Source: Burkholderia sp. Ac-20365 | Lineage (GTDB): Bacteria; Pseudomonadota; Gammaproteobacteria; Burkholderiales; Burkholderiaceae | NCBI RefSeq assembly: GCF_017104715.1 | Contig: NZ_JAAGPI010000013.1 | Location: forward strand, 62,001 to 126,000 | Reading direction: 5' to 3' | Length of the DNA stretch: 64,000 nucleotides | In this document: positions 1 through 9,548 of the stretch, piece after piece | Position numbering within the stretch: the stretch's first letter is position 1 | Layout of the letters: every line of letters begins with the position of its first letter | The notes under the pieces: generated by a model | Database searches by the model: none | Told to the model about the DNA's origin: nothing | The model's input: the letters and a program-made list of their open reading frames with translations, nothing else | Made by a program: the position numbers and the translations under genes

Positions 1-468
1 GATTGCATCGAGACTCACCGTCACGCGATCGAGCCCGGCGTCGCGCAGCGAGCGGGCCTTCGCCGCGAGCAGCGAGCCGTTCGTGGTCAGGGCGAGTTCC
101 ATCGGCTTGCCGCTTGCCGTCTCGATCTTTGCCAGTCGCTCAATCAGGAATTCGAGCCCGCGCCGCAGCAGCGGTTCGCCGCCGGTGATGCGGATCTTTT
201 CGACGCCGAGCCGGGCAAACGCTTGCGCGATCTTTTCCAGCTGGTCGAACGACAGGCGCTCTGCGGATGGCATGAACGGATAGTCCGCGTCGAAGATGTC
301 GCGCGGCATGCAGTACGTGCAGCGAAAGTTGCATTGATCGATCACGGACAGACGCAGATCCTTCAACGGGCGATTGAGTTTGTCGATCGTCGGTGTGGAT
401 GCGTCGATAGCCACGGGACGGCCGGATCCGGCGTCTGCCTGTGGTGCACGGTCGAGGATGGCGTTCAC
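1..468 (-). CDS. moaA: GTP 3',8-cyclase MoaA, N-terminal part (runs off the window)
   Basis: Radical-SAM enzyme of the first step of molybdenum cofactor synthesis (GTP to 3',8-cyclo-GTP). Reading the minus strand gives the radical-SAM cluster motif CNFRCTYCMP about 45 residues from the start, followed by RITGGEPLLRRG, both diagnostic of MoaA. Only about 155 residues are present; the gene continues beyond base 1. I place the start at a GTG (468) because homologues carry a short variable N-terminus before the RPLKDLRLSV stretch; a TTG at 474 is an alternative and neither has a strong ribosome site. It follows an FdhF-like molybdoenzyme, the quinol oxidase genes and a channel gene on the same strand, which fits a supply of cofactor for the nearby enzyme, though co-transcription is not shown. 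Confidence 0.9.
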   Translation of the reverse strand, partial: MNAILDRAPQADAGSGRPVAIDASTPTIDKLNRPLKDLRLSVIDQCNFRCTYCMPRDIFDADYPFMPSAERLSFDQLEKIAQAFARLGVEKIRITGGEPLLRRGLEFLIERLAKIETASGKPMELALTTNGSLLAAKARSLRDAGLDRVTVSLDAI

Positions 469-683
469 GATCAATCCAGAGCTAAGCGGTGCGCGAAAAG
501 GTTGGCTGAGCCGTGAGCTACACCGGCGACCGGCGCTTCACGAATGCCCAGCGCGCTCAGAATAGTGCGGCATTTGATCTCGCTGCATACACAGTCGTGG
601 CCCAATCCAAGCAGCACAGTTCGGCTCTGACCGGGCGGTTTTGCGTGATGTCCAACGATATTCAGGGGCGCATTGGCCCTGAT

Positions 684-1595
684 TCACGTGAATTGATAGG
701 GGCGCACGGGTACGACCTCGTCGGGCAGTTCGCATCCGCATAGCTCGAGAACCGACCGTTCGATGCTGCGTGTCATCACATCGAGCGCGAGTGCATTCGG
801 TGCAACGCTGAACGGCTCGGCAACTTCGCTGGCGATTGCTTCGAGGGCGATCAGCGTGTAGGAAATGAATACGCAAAGGAGCGGCGTGAAGAATTCCGTC
901 GAATCGACGAGGCCGAACGGCAGCAAGACGCAATAGGTGTAGACGGTGCGATGCAGCAGCACGTTGTAGGCGAACGGAATGGGGGTGGAAGCAATGCGTT
1001 CGCATCCGCCCACGCACTTTTCGAGTTCGTTCACTTGCGCATTCAGCATCCAGAGCTTCGTATCGGAGATCGATCCCATACTTTGCAGATCGGCCAGTTC
1101 GCGACGGACCTCTTTGAGAAGCGCAACGGGCCGGTAGCGAAGCTCCCGCAATTTCCCGGCGCGGCCGGCTCCGAGCAGGCGCGTGAAATCGGTGTCCGGA
1201 TCCGTGCCCCGCAATTGATGCTTCAGTGCGTAGACGGACGCAATCAGCGTACGCGCGATAGAAAGTCTCTCGTCGCTCTCAGGCACATAACATTGCACCT
1301 GTGACGTGAGATCGCGAGCGGCGATCAACAGGTTGCCCCAGAGCCGGCGTGCCTCGTCGAATCGTTGATAGCTCGCGGTATTGCGGAATGCGAGGAAGAT
1401 CGCAAGTGTCAGGCCGAACAGCGTAAAAGGTGTCGTGTTAAGCGGGATCTTTTCGCCAAAGATTCGTCCTTGCGTGAAGACGGCCAGAGTGCTGACGACC
1501 GCCATGAACACAAGCTGGGGAATAATCGATTGCAATACGGAACCGTTCCAGACGAACAGCAAGCTGAACCAGTTCTGTCTCGGTCTCAAGATCAT
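684..1595 (-). CDS. Bestrophin-family (UPF0187, YneE-like) membrane channel
   Basis: Predicted inner-membrane anion channel of the bacterial bestrophin family, 303 residues. It begins MILRPRQNWFSLLFVWNGSV, the typical bestrophin opening, then has hydrophobic segments near residues 25-45 and 55-75 and again at about 215-255, with the family-typical run FLAFRNTASYQRFDEAR followed by WGNLL in the first half. An upstream in-frame extension to 1769 would add a cysteine-rich, non-family sequence and overlap cydB, so I start at the ATG at 1595, which has AAGAGC upstream. It lies about 100 bases downstream of cydB on the same strand. Ion and physiological role are unknown; a link to respiration is only positional. 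Confidence 0.85.
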   Translation of the reverse strand: MILRPRQNWFSLLFVWNGSVLQSIIPQLVFMAVVSTLAVFTQGRIFGEKIPLNTTPFTLFGLTLAIFLAFRNTASYQRFDEARRLWGNLLIAARDLTSQVQCYVPESDERLSIARTLIASVYALKHQLRGTDPDTDFTRLLGAGRAGKLRELRYRPVALLKEVRRELADLQSMGSISDTKLWMLNAQVNELEKCVGGCERIASTPIPFAYNVLLHRTVYTYCVLLPFGLVDSTEFFTPLLCVFISYTLIALEAIASEVAEPFSVAPNALALDVMTRSIERSVLELCGCELPDEVVPVRPYQFT

Positions 1596-1658
1596 GACGT
1601 GCTCTTCTTTTATATGAATGGATCCGCCACCAGCGCAGACGTCATGCTGGTAGCTGGA

Positions 1659-1680
1659 AGGACATGCCCGTTCATGTCCT
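1659..1680 (-). terminator. Hairpin between cydB and the bestrophin gene
   Basis: Perfect 8-bp inverted repeat AGGACATG / CATGTCCT with a 6-base loop, directly after the cydB stop. No T-run follows, so it is not a convincing intrinsic terminator; it could be an mRNA 3'-stabilising structure or a weak attenuator that lowers bestrophin expression. Confidence 0.35.
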
Positions 1681-1698
1681 GCGCAATAGTGGGCTGGT

Positions 1699-2706
1699 TC
1701 AGTGGTAGCCCGGATCTCCCTCCCGCACTTTGCCCCGAAACACACGATATTGCATCGCGTTGTAAACAAGGATGATGGGCAGAATGATCACGGTGCCAAC
1801 CAGTGCGAACATCTGGCTTGAACGGCTCGACGATGCCTCCCAGATCGTGAGCGACGGTGGCACGATGTTCGGCCAGATGCTGATCAGCAAGCCGCTGTAA
1901 CCAAGAAAGCAGATCGCGAGCGTGAGGAGGAACGGCATCGCTTCGTGTTGCAGGCGCACTGAACGGAGAATGCCCCACACACAGGCGATCACGAGGATCG
2001 GCACGGGGAGAAACCACGCGAGGTTGCCACTGCCGAACCAGCGATGCGCTACGGCAGGCAAGCCAATCAGTGTCCACAGGCTCACGATGCCTATCACCGC
2101 GAGCAGCACGCACACGAGCGGTCTCATCAACGAACGCATGTTGCGTTGCAGGTCGCCATCTGTCTTCAGGATCAGCCAGCCACATCCAAGCGTCGCATAC
2201 GTGATGAGCACGCCTATCCCGCAGAACAGGCTGAAGGGCGAAAGCCAGTCGAACGGGCCGCCGACGAACCGTCCGTTGGCGATCTTGATCCCTTGCAACA
2301 GCGAGCCCAGCACGATCCCCTGGCAGAGCGCGGCGAGCCCCGAGCCGCAGATGAATGCGAGATCCCACGCATGCTGCGTCCGGTTGGCCTTGCCGCGCAG
2401 TTCGAACGCCGCTCCCCGGAAGATCAGGCCCACGACCATCAGGATCAACGGAAGATAGTTGGCGGGCAGCAGCGTCGAATAGACAACGGGGAACGCACCG
2501 TACAGTCCCGCACCGCCGAGCACGAGGAATGTTTCGTTGCCGTCCCAGACGGGCGCTACCGTATTGAGCATCACTTGCCGGTCGTTTTTCGCTTCGAAGA
2601 ATGGAAACAGAAGTCCGATGCCGAGATCGAATCCGTCCAGCATCACGTAGATGAACACACCCAGTCCGATGATCGCGGCCCAGACGACAGGAAGGTCGAT
2701 TTGCAT
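1699..2706 (-). CDS. cydB: Cytochrome bd / cyanide-insensitive quinol oxidase subunit II
   Basis: Membrane subunit II of a bd-type quinol oxidase (335 residues, normal length). It starts MQIDLPVVWAAIIGLGVFIY and has the family hallmarks YVMLDGFDLGIGLLFPFF and VAPVWDGNETFLVLGGAGLYGAFP, followed by multiple transmembrane segments to the end. It lies 4 bases downstream of cydA and is certainly co-transcribed with it. No CydX-like small subunit could be recognised immediately downstream. With subunit I it oxidises quinol and reduces O2 to water in the cytoplasmic membrane; the partner's sequence places it in the CIO (low-affinity, cyanide-resistant) branch. Confidence 0.95.
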   Translation of the reverse strand: MQIDLPVVWAAIIGLGVFIYVMLDGFDLGIGLLFPFFEAKNDRQVMLNTVAPVWDGNETFLVLGGAGLYGAFPVVYSTLLPANYLPLILMVVGLIFRGAAFELRGKANRTQHAWDLAFICGSGLAALCQGIVLGSLLQGIKIANGRFVGGPFDWLSPFSLFCGIGVLITYATLGCGWLILKTDGDLQRNMRSLMRPLVCVLLAVIGIVSLWTLIGLPAVAHRWFGSGNLAWFLPVPILVIACVWGILRSVRLQHEAMPFLLTLAICFLGYSGLLISIWPNIVPPSLTIWEASSSRSSQMFALVGTVIILPIILVYNAMQYRVFRGKVREGDPGYH

Positions 2707-2710
2707 GGTG

Positions 2711-4099
2711 TCATTCTCCTTCCAGCGCTTCGAGCGCGCGGTTGTGCAATACGGGATGCTTGCGCTGCTCGCGGGCCTCGATATGTTCCTCAGGGCCGCG
2801 CTTCATCAGCATCAGCATGTAGTACACGCCAACGCCGAATACGAGGAAATAAACGAGCACGAAGATAAGCAGCGACACGCCGGCCTGCTGGGCGTCGACT
2901 GGCGACAGGGAATCTATCGTGCGCAGTACGCCGTAGACCGTCCACGGCTGACGGCCAACTTCCGTCGTGATCCAGCCGGCAAGCAGCGCCACGATGCCTG
3001 ACGGTCCCATGCAGAATACGAAGCCCTGAAACCAGCGCGTCTCATAGAGCTGGCCGCGTATTCTGAGCAGCAGACCGACCAGCGCAGTCAGCAACATCAG
3101 CATGCCAAGACCGGCCATGAGCCTGAAGGTCCAGAAAATGACGGGCGAATAGGGTCGGTCCTGAGGCGGGAACTCCTTCAGCCCGCGAATTTCACCGCTC
3201 CAGCTATGCGTCAGGATCAGGCTGCCCAGATGCGGGATCTGAATGGCGTATCGCGTGACCTCGGCGTCCATGTCGGGAAAACCGATCAGATTCAGCGCGG
3301 TGCCGCCTTTTTCGGTTTCCCATAAGCCCTCGATTGCCGCGATTTTCGCAGGCTGATACTGGCGGGTATTGAGGCCATGCGCGTCGCCTACCAGGATCTG
3401 GATTGGCGTGAGCAGGAGCAGTATCCACAATGCCATCGAGAAGCTGCGCATCACGGGCTTGTCGCGTCGGCCGTGCAACAGATGCCACGCGCCGCAGGCG
3501 GCGACAATGAAACCGGCCACGATGAAGGCGGCAATGGTCATATGCGCAAGGCGATACGGAAACGACGGATTGAAGATCACCTTGAACCAGTCGACGGGCA
3601 CGATACGGCCGTTTTCAATGGCGAATCCTTGCGGCGTGTGCATGAAACTATTCGACGCGAGAATCCAGAATGTGGAGATCAGCGTGCCGACTGCCACCAT
3701 CAAGGTTGCAAAGAAATGCGCACGCGGACTCACGCGATGCCAGCCGAACAGCATCACGCCGAGAAAACCTGCCTCCAGGAAAAACGCCGTCAATACTTCG
3801 TAGGTGAGAAGCGGGCCGGTGATATTTCCGGCAATGCTGGAAAAGCCGCTCCAGTTGGTGCCGAACTCATACGCCATCACCACGCCCGAGACCACGCCCA
3901 TTCCGAATCCGACCGCAAAGATCTTCGACCAGAAAAGGAACATGTCCTTGTACGCGGTATCGCCCGTCAGCAGCCAGCGCCATTCGAGCACGGCGAGAAA
4001 GCTGGCCATGCCGATACTGATGGCCGGAAAGACGATATGAAACGATACGGTGAACGCAAACTGCAACCGGGCGAGATGAAAGGCGTCGAAGATTTCCAT
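2711..4099 (-). CDS. cydA: Cytochrome bd / cyanide-insensitive quinol oxidase subunit I
   Basis: Catalytic subunit I of a bd-type quinol:O2 oxidoreductase, 462 residues. The N-terminus FHLARLQFAFTVSFHIVFP contains the conserved His (residue 21, equivalent to the E. coli heme b ligand near residue 19); GRQPWTVYGVLRT is the signature shared with CIO enzymes. The quinol loop is short, so this is CioA-like rather than the long-loop E. coli type. Its stop is 4 bases from cydB. The upstream neighbour on the same strand is an FdhF/YdeP-like oxidoreductase, suggesting an electron route from a reduced substrate through quinol to O2, but the 160-base gap leaves operon membership open. The symbols cioA/cioB would be equally acceptable. 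Confidence 0.95.
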   Translation of the reverse strand: MEIFDAFHLARLQFAFTVSFHIVFPAISIGMASFLAVLEWRWLLTGDTAYKDMFLFWSKIFAVGFGMGVVSGVVMAYEFGTNWSGFSSIAGNITGPLLTYEVLTAFFLEAGFLGVMLFGWHRVSPRAHFFATLMVAVGTLISTFWILASNSFMHTPQGFAIENGRIVPVDWFKVIFNPSFPYRLAHMTIAAFIVAGFIVAACGAWHLLHGRRDKPVMRSFSMALWILLLLTPIQILVGDAHGLNTRQYQPAKIAAIEGLWETEKGGTALNLIGFPDMDAEVTRYAIQIPHLGSLILTHSWSGEIRGLKEFPPQDRPYSPVIFWTFRLMAGLGMLMLLTALVGLLLRIRGQLYETRWFQGFVFCMGPSGIVALLAGWITTEVGRQPWTVYGVLRTIDSLSPVDAQQAGVSLLIFVLVYFLVFGVGVYYMLMLMKRGPEEHIEAREQRKHPVLHNRALEALEGE

Positions 4100-4258
4100 G
4101 ATCGGTCAATAGCTCCCGTTGATGACGACATTCGCGGACTGACTCGCCAGGATCGAATGTGACGTGACCCGTGTACCGCGCCGGACGACGAAGCGCTTTT
4201 CGCGCACGTGGCCTGCCGTTCTGCCCTCAAGCCGCGTGCGCGCAGACAACCGGTACCG

Positions 4259-6535
4259 TCAACTCGTGGCCGCGCGCGTGACCTTGACTGGCACAGACTT
4301 GTAGGAGGGCGTGCCACACTCCTTGTCGATGTAGTCGAGCGGAATCAGAACATTGGCCTCCGGGTAGTACGCCGCCACCGATCCCTTTGCAATGCCGTAT
4401 ACGATTGCGGTGATGTTCTTCAGGCTAAGCTGCCTGCCGGAGACGATCGTCTCGATGTCCACCAGATCGCCGTGTTCGAGTCCATGCTCGGCGAGGTCGG
4501 ATTCGTTCATAAAGAGCACGTCCCGTCTGCCGAATACGCCGCGATAGCGGTCGTCCATTGCATAGATGGTGGTGTTGTACTGGTCGTGGCTGCGTATCGT
4601 GATGAGGCGCAGTACATTCTCTGCGCCGAGCACGTCCGCGTCTTCCTTCACGCCGTCGTAGACGGAGAAGATCGCCTTGCCAGACGGTGTATGCCACTGC
4701 CGCTCGGTTGGCGGGAGCGGAAGACGAAAACCACCGGGATGCCGGATGCGCTCGTTGAACGCTTCGAACCCGGGAACGGTTCGCTCGATCAGGTCACGGA
4801 TCTTGTCGTAATCGGCAATGAGTTCCATCCATGCGACCTTGCTATTGGGCATCGTCGCCCGGGCGATGCCAGCCACGATGGCGGGCTCAGAGCGCAGATG
4901 TTCCGACGCCGGCGTGAGCTTGCCGGCGGAGGCGTGAACCATCGACATCGAGTCTTCCACCGTCACCGATTGCTGACCACCAGCCTGCATGTCGAGTTCG
5001 GTCCGCCCGAGACAGGGGAACAGGTAGGTTTCCTTCGAAACCAGCAGGTGAGTGCGATTGAGCTTCGTGCCGATATGGACGGCCAGGTCCAGTTCTGCCA
5101 TCGCAGGGAAAGACACATCCGGATCGGGCAGCGCGACTGCGAAGTTTCCGCCAAGGCAGAGCAGCGCCTTCGACTTCCCGTCGATCATCGCCTGCATTGC
5201 CTGGACGGCATCGTGACCATGTTCCGCGGGTGGCGTGAACCCGCAGGCTTGTTCAATGAGCTTGAGAAACTCGCTGGATGGCTTCTCCGTGATGCCGACA
5301 GTGCGATTCCCCTGGACGTTCGAATGTCCGCGAAGCGGGCAGATACCGGCACCCGGCTTACCGAAGTTGCCGCGCAGCAATAACAGGTCGGCAATCAGAC
5401 GGACATTGGCCGTGCCCTTGTTGTGTTGCGTGATGCCCATTCCATACGTGACGATGGTCGCATTGGACTTCGCGTAAGCAAGGGCGACATCCTCGAGATC
5501 CGGACGCGTGAGACCGCTCGCCTTTTCAATGTCGTCCCATGAGGTCGCTTCGAGGTCGGCAGCGAATGCGTCGAAACCTTCGGTGTGCGCGGCGATGAAC
5601 TCGCGGTCGAGCACATTGCCCTGTTCCGCCTCCATCTGAAGCAGCGATTTCATGACGCCCTTCAGCGCGGCCGCGTCGCCGCCTGCGTCGACCTGAAAGT
5701 AGGTCGAGGCGATACGCGTCGAAGCATAGGTCGCCATTTCGATGAAGCTTTGCGGATCCGCGAACCGTTCGAGCGCGCGCTCACGCAGTGGGTTGAACAC
5801 GATGATGGGGACGTTGCGCCGCGACGCTTCATGCAGCGTTCCCATCATGCGTGGATGATTCGTGCCGGGGTTGTGACCGATCGAGATGATGAGTTCTGCC
5901 GAGTCGAAATCTTCCAGCGAAACAGTGCCCTTGCCGATACCAATGGAACGGGGCAAGCCAACGCTGGTTGGCTCGTGACACATGTTCGAGCAATCGGGAA
6001 AATTGTTTGTGCCGAATTCACGCGCGAATAACTGGTACAGGTACGCGGCCTCGTTCGATGCGCGGCCCGAGGTGTAGAACTCCACCTGGTTCGGCGAGAG
6101 TGCGCGCAACACTTCACCGATGCGCGCAAAGGCGTCTTCCCATTCGACTGCGCGATATGTGTCCGTCGCTCGATCGTAGACGAGTGGATGCGTCAGACGC
6201 CCCATGTCTTCCAGCTCGTAGTCCGACTTTTGCAGCAGCGACGTTACGGTGTTGCTGGCGAAGAACTCGGGAGGAACACGCTTGGTCGTCGCTTCCCATG
6301 TGACGGCCTTTGCACCGTTCTCGCAGAACTGGAACGTGGAACGATGTTCCTTGTCAGGCCACGCGCAGCCGGGACAGTCGAATCCGTCCGGCTGGTTGGT
6401 GCGCATGAGCGTGATCGGAGCCGAGATGCTTTCCATCTGCTGGCGGACCGCCTGAGCCGTGGCGCGGAGCGCACCCCAACCGCCAGCGGGGCCGTCATAA
6501 GGGCGAATACCTGGAACTTCGCGTCGTGTCGTCAT
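4259..6535 (-). CDS. FdhF/YdeP-family molybdopterin oxidoreductase (formate dehydrogenase-like alpha subunit)
   Basis: 758-residue molybdopterin (bis-MGD) oxidoreductase of the formate-dehydrogenase-alpha-like/YdeP subfamily. Features: an N-terminal cysteine pair FDCPGCAWPD (C54, C57), the substrate/cofactor region NNFPDCSNMCHEPTSVGLP, SIGHNPGTNHPRMMGTLHEA, PLRGHSNVQGNRTVG and a C-terminal molydopterin-dinucleotide-binding domain (RLITIRSHDQYNTTIYAMDD). No UGA/selenocysteine is evident. E. coli YdeP is linked to acid resistance and its substrate is unproven; formate is an inference here. It is upstream of cydAB on the same strand and the window's first gene is moaA, which makes a molybdoenzyme-quinol oxidase unit plausible. 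The ATG at 6535 has GAGTGCGAG upstream and fits the family N-terminus. Confidence 0.88.
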   Translation of the reverse strand: MTTRREVPGIRPYDGPAGGWGALRATAQAVRQQMESISAPITLMRTNQPDGFDCPGCAWPDKEHRSTFQFCENGAKAVTWEATTKRVPPEFFASNTVTSLLQKSDYELEDMGRLTHPLVYDRATDTYRAVEWEDAFARIGEVLRALSPNQVEFYTSGRASNEAAYLYQLFAREFGTNNFPDCSNMCHEPTSVGLPRSIGIGKGTVSLEDFDSAELIISIGHNPGTNHPRMMGTLHEASRRNVPIIVFNPLRERALERFADPQSFIEMATYASTRIASTYFQVDAGGDAAALKGVMKSLLQMEAEQGNVLDREFIAAHTEGFDAFAADLEATSWDDIEKASGLTRPDLEDVALAYAKSNATIVTYGMGITQHNKGTANVRLIADLLLLRGNFGKPGAGICPLRGHSNVQGNRTVGITEKPSSEFLKLIEQACGFTPPAEHGHDAVQAMQAMIDGKSKALLCLGGNFAVALPDPDVSFPAMAELDLAVHIGTKLNRTHLLVSKETYLFPCLGRTELDMQAGGQQSVTVEDSMSMVHASAGKLTPASEHLRSEPAIVAGIARATMPNSKVAWMELIADYDKIRDLIERTVPGFEAFNERIRHPGGFRLPLPPTERQWHTPSGKAIFSVYDGVKEDADVLGAENVLRLITIRSHDQYNTTIYAMDDRYRGVFGRRDVLFMNESDLAEHGLEHGDLVDIETIVSGRQLSLKNITAIVYGIAKGSVAAYYPEANVLIPLDYIDKECGTPSYKSVPVKVTRAATS

Positions 6536-6719
6536 CTCGCACTCCGTCAGTGTGATAAGGATGGCTAACTAATATTCTATTAACAGGTTGTGCGCCCTTG
6601 AAAGGAGCGCACAACCGTTGTCTTTGCGTATATATATCGAGTGAAGAGCGGTAGAGCGGGTAAGCGGTGAAATGAGTCTGATCGATAAGTACTTCACTTG
6701 CTAACGAAATTCATTTGAC

Positions 6720-9548
6720 TCACCTGGTATCCTTTCCGGACTCTGTCGATCCACGCTTTTTGCGTGTCTTGCTTGCCCCGGAAACCTTTGGAGGTGGCGC
6801 CTCCTCGCTTGTCGCTTCGGCGTCGTGTCCGTTGCCGGATTTCGCTTTTTCTTTCGCTGGTTTCGATGCCGATGCGACCTTGGTGAATTTGACCTCGCCG
6901 CTGTTCTTGTCGTACGTGACATCGGCGGTATCACCGGATTTCAGCGCATCGCCGAGCATTTCCTTGGCGAGCTTTCTTTCGATTTCCTGTCGGATCTGTC
7001 GCTTCAGTTCGCGGGCTCCGAACTCAGGCCGGTAACCTGCTTCGACCAGATGCTCGATGACGGTATCGTCGATCTTGAGCGTGATGTCCTGCGCCGCAGC
7101 TGTGCGTATCACGCGGTCGACCTGGATCTGAACGATAGAGCGGATGTTCTCGCGCGACAGCGAGTGAAATACGATGATCTCGTCGAGCCGATTCAGGAAC
7201 TCCGGACGGAAGTGGCCCTTGAGCACAGTCATCAATTCATCGCGCAAGGCCTTTTCATTCATGCGAGAGGCTTCTGGGCGCTCCAGGTTCTCCATGATGA
7301 TCGACGCGCCGAGATTGCTCGTCGCGATGATGATCGTGTTGCTGAAGTCGACGACACGCCCCTTTCCATCCGTCAGCCGTCCATCGTCGAACACCTGCAG
7401 CAGCACGTTGTTTACATCAGGGTGCGCCTTTTCGATTTCGTCGAGCAGGATCACGCTGTACGGGCGCCGTCGCACGCGCTCGGTCAGTTGACCGCCTTCG
7501 TCGTAGCCGACATAACCGGGCGGCGCGCCGATCAGCCGTGCCACCGCATGACGCTCCATGTACTCGGACATGTCGATACGGATCACCGCCTGTTCATCGC
7601 CGAATACGGTTTCGGCGAGCGCTTTTGCGAGTTCCGTCTTGCCGACGCCTGTCGGCCCGAGAAACAGAAAGGTCGCGATCGGCTTGTCAGTTTGACCGAG
7701 CCCCGCGCGCGACATCCGTACCGCGTCGCTCACGGCGACGACGGCATCCTCCTGTCCCACGACTCTTTCCCGTAACGTCTCTTCCATCTTCAGCAGCTTC
7801 TGGCGCTCTTCCTGCGTCAGATCGGATACCGGAATACCCGTGAGGCGCGAGACGACTTCCGCGATTGCTTCGACAGTCACTTCGAGCGTCTCGGAACCGG
7901 TTTTGCGCTGCCACGCTTCGGTTTGCTCGTCGAGCGCCTTTTGCTTTTCGTTAATGCGTTCCTCGAAGCCCTTCGCTTCATCGAAGCGCTTGCGCGATGA
8001 CGCGTAATCCTGCTCGCGCTTGAGTTGCGCAATCTCGGCTTCGAGTTCCTGAATGTCGGCGGGCCGCGAGGTCGCGCCGATACGCACACGCGCCGCGGCC
8101 TGGTCGATCAGATCGATTGCCTTGTCCGGAAGAAAGCGCGACGTGATGTAGCGATCGGACAATTCGGCTGCTGCGACGAATGCGTCGTCGGCAAAGGTTA
8201 CCTGATGGTGCGCTTCGAGCTTGTCGCGCAGTCCGCGCAGAATGACGATGGTCTGCTCGACTGTCGGTTCCGGGACGAGCACCGGCTGAAAGCGCCGTTC
8301 GAGTGCGGCGTCTTTTTCGATGTACTTCTGATATTCGTTCAGCGTCGTTGCGCCGATCAGGCTCAGTTCTCCGCGCGCAAGGGCGGGCTTGAGTACGTTC
8401 GCGATGTCGAGTCCACCTTCACCACCGCCCTGGCCTGCACCAACAATCGTATGCAGTTCGTCGATGAACAGAATCAATTCGTCCTGTTTCGCAGTGACCT
8501 CATCGATCATCTGCTTCGCGCGCTCCTCGAATTCACCGCGATACTTGGCACCCGCCACCATCGAATTGATGTTCACTTCGACGAGGCGCTTGCCGCGAAG
8601 CACCTCGGGCACATCGCCATTGACGATCCGCTGGGCAAGCCCTTCGACGATTGCCGTCTTGCCGACGCCCGGCTCACCGATCAGCACAGGATTATTCTTC
8701 TTCCGGCGTGCGAGCACCTCGATCGTGCTCTCGATTTCCTGTGCGCGCCCCAGCACAGGGTCAAGCTTGCCCTGCCGCGCCATTGCTGTCAGATCGCGTC
8801 CAAACTTGTCGAGATTGGGTGTGCCAGTCGGCGTATCGACGCGGCCGTCCTCGGCACCTTTGCCGACGACCTTCACGACCTTCTGCCGCAATGCCTCTGG
8901 CGTGACGCCATATTTCTTGAGCAGCGTGCCTGCGATGCTGTCCGGCACGGCAGCGAGACCGATGAGCAGATGCTCGGGGCCGACGTACGAATGCCCCAGA
9001 TCGCGCGAAGCCTGAAACGCGTATTGGAATGCCTTCTTTAGACGCGGGGAAACCGTCATCTTGTCGAGCGGCGTGTCAGGATCGGCGGTACCTTTCTGCG
9101 CGTGCTCGTCGATGTATCCCTTGATGTCTTGCGGCGACAGCTTGAGCTCTTTCAGCAGTGCGGCGACGACGTCGGTATCGGCCAGTACGTAGAGAAGATG
9201 CTCGGTGTCGAGTTCCTTTCGGTGCAACTCGTGCGCTTTTTCAGCGGCTCGCTGGAGCAACTCCATCGTTTGTTCGCTAAAGGCATCGGTTGCATCGACC
9301 GATTCGCGCGGCACTTCGGCAGCGAGTCCCGTTTCGTCCTCGGCATCATCACCAAAGCCGCCAAAGAAACGCGAGAGGCCACCACCGCCACCGAGCAGTG
9401 AGTCGAACGGATTAACCATGCTCTGATGCCGCATCAATTGACGGTAATCGTAGTCACATATCGACATGGTCTTACGTTCACCGTTCTGCACGACGCTTAC
9501 GCGGGCCACGGCGGGACGGGTATGACAGATATCGCAGAGCAAGGCCAT
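6720..9548 (-). CDS. clpG: ClpG/ClpK-type stand-alone AAA+ protein disaggregase
   Basis: Hsp100 ATPase of 942 residues. Order: a small cysteine-bearing N-terminal domain (CDIC at 5-8 and C31), a glycine-rich hinge, a Clp-N repeat domain (about 90-230), AAA-1 with Walker A GEPGVGKT (291-298), a short coiled middle domain (about 500-550, half the ClpB size), AAA-2 with GPTGVGKT (631-638), then a Lys/Ala-rich tail. The loop between SNLGAS and HFRPEFLNR lacks the [IL]G[FL] tripeptide that docks ClpP, so it should act as a disaggregase rather than a protease partner. These traits match ClpG/ClpK, linked to high heat tolerance; ClpC is the alternative label. I chose the ATG at 9548, 9 bases after GGAGGC, over a start 13 codons upstream. 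Exact assignment to ClpG needs a tree. Confidence 0.85.
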   Translation of the reverse strand: MALLCDICHTRPAVARVSVVQNGERKTMSICDYDYRQLMRHQSMVNPFDSLLGGGGGLSRFFGGFGDDAEDETGLAAEVPRESVDATDAFSEQTMELLQRAAEKAHELHRKELDTEHLLYVLADTDVVAALLKELKLSPQDIKGYIDEHAQKGTADPDTPLDKMTVSPRLKKAFQYAFQASRDLGHSYVGPEHLLIGLAAVPDSIAGTLLKKYGVTPEALRQKVVKVVGKGAEDGRVDTPTGTPNLDKFGRDLTAMARQGKLDPVLGRAQEIESTIEVLARRKKNNPVLIGEPGVGKTAIVEGLAQRIVNGDVPEVLRGKRLVEVNINSMVAGAKYRGEFEERAKQMIDEVTAKQDELILFIDELHTIVGAGQGGGEGGLDIANVLKPALARGELSLIGATTLNEYQKYIEKDAALERRFQPVLVPEPTVEQTIVILRGLRDKLEAHHQVTFADDAFVAAAELSDRYITSRFLPDKAIDLIDQAAARVRIGATSRPADIQELEAEIAQLKREQDYASSRKRFDEAKGFEERINEKQKALDEQTEAWQRKTGSETLEVTVEAIAEVVSRLTGIPVSDLTQEERQKLLKMEETLRERVVGQEDAVVAVSDAVRMSRAGLGQTDKPIATFLFLGPTGVGKTELAKALAETVFGDEQAVIRIDMSEYMERHAVARLIGAPPGYVGYDEGGQLTERVRRRPYSVILLDEIEKAHPDVNNVLLQVFDDGRLTDGKGRVVDFSNTIIIATSNLGASIIMENLERPEASRMNEKALRDELMTVLKGHFRPEFLNRLDEIIVFHSLSRENIRSIVQIQVDRVIRTAAAQDITLKIDDTVIEHLVEAGYRPEFGARELKRQIRQEIERKLAKEMLGDALKSGDTADVTYDKNSGEVKFTKVASASKPAKEKAKSGNGHDAEATSEEAPPPKVSGASKTRKKRGSTESGKDTR

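Noticed and set aside
4208..5383. Long plus-strand frame opposite the FdhF-like gene
   Set aside because: It is antisense to clear FdhF-family motifs and reflects the GC-rich codon pattern.
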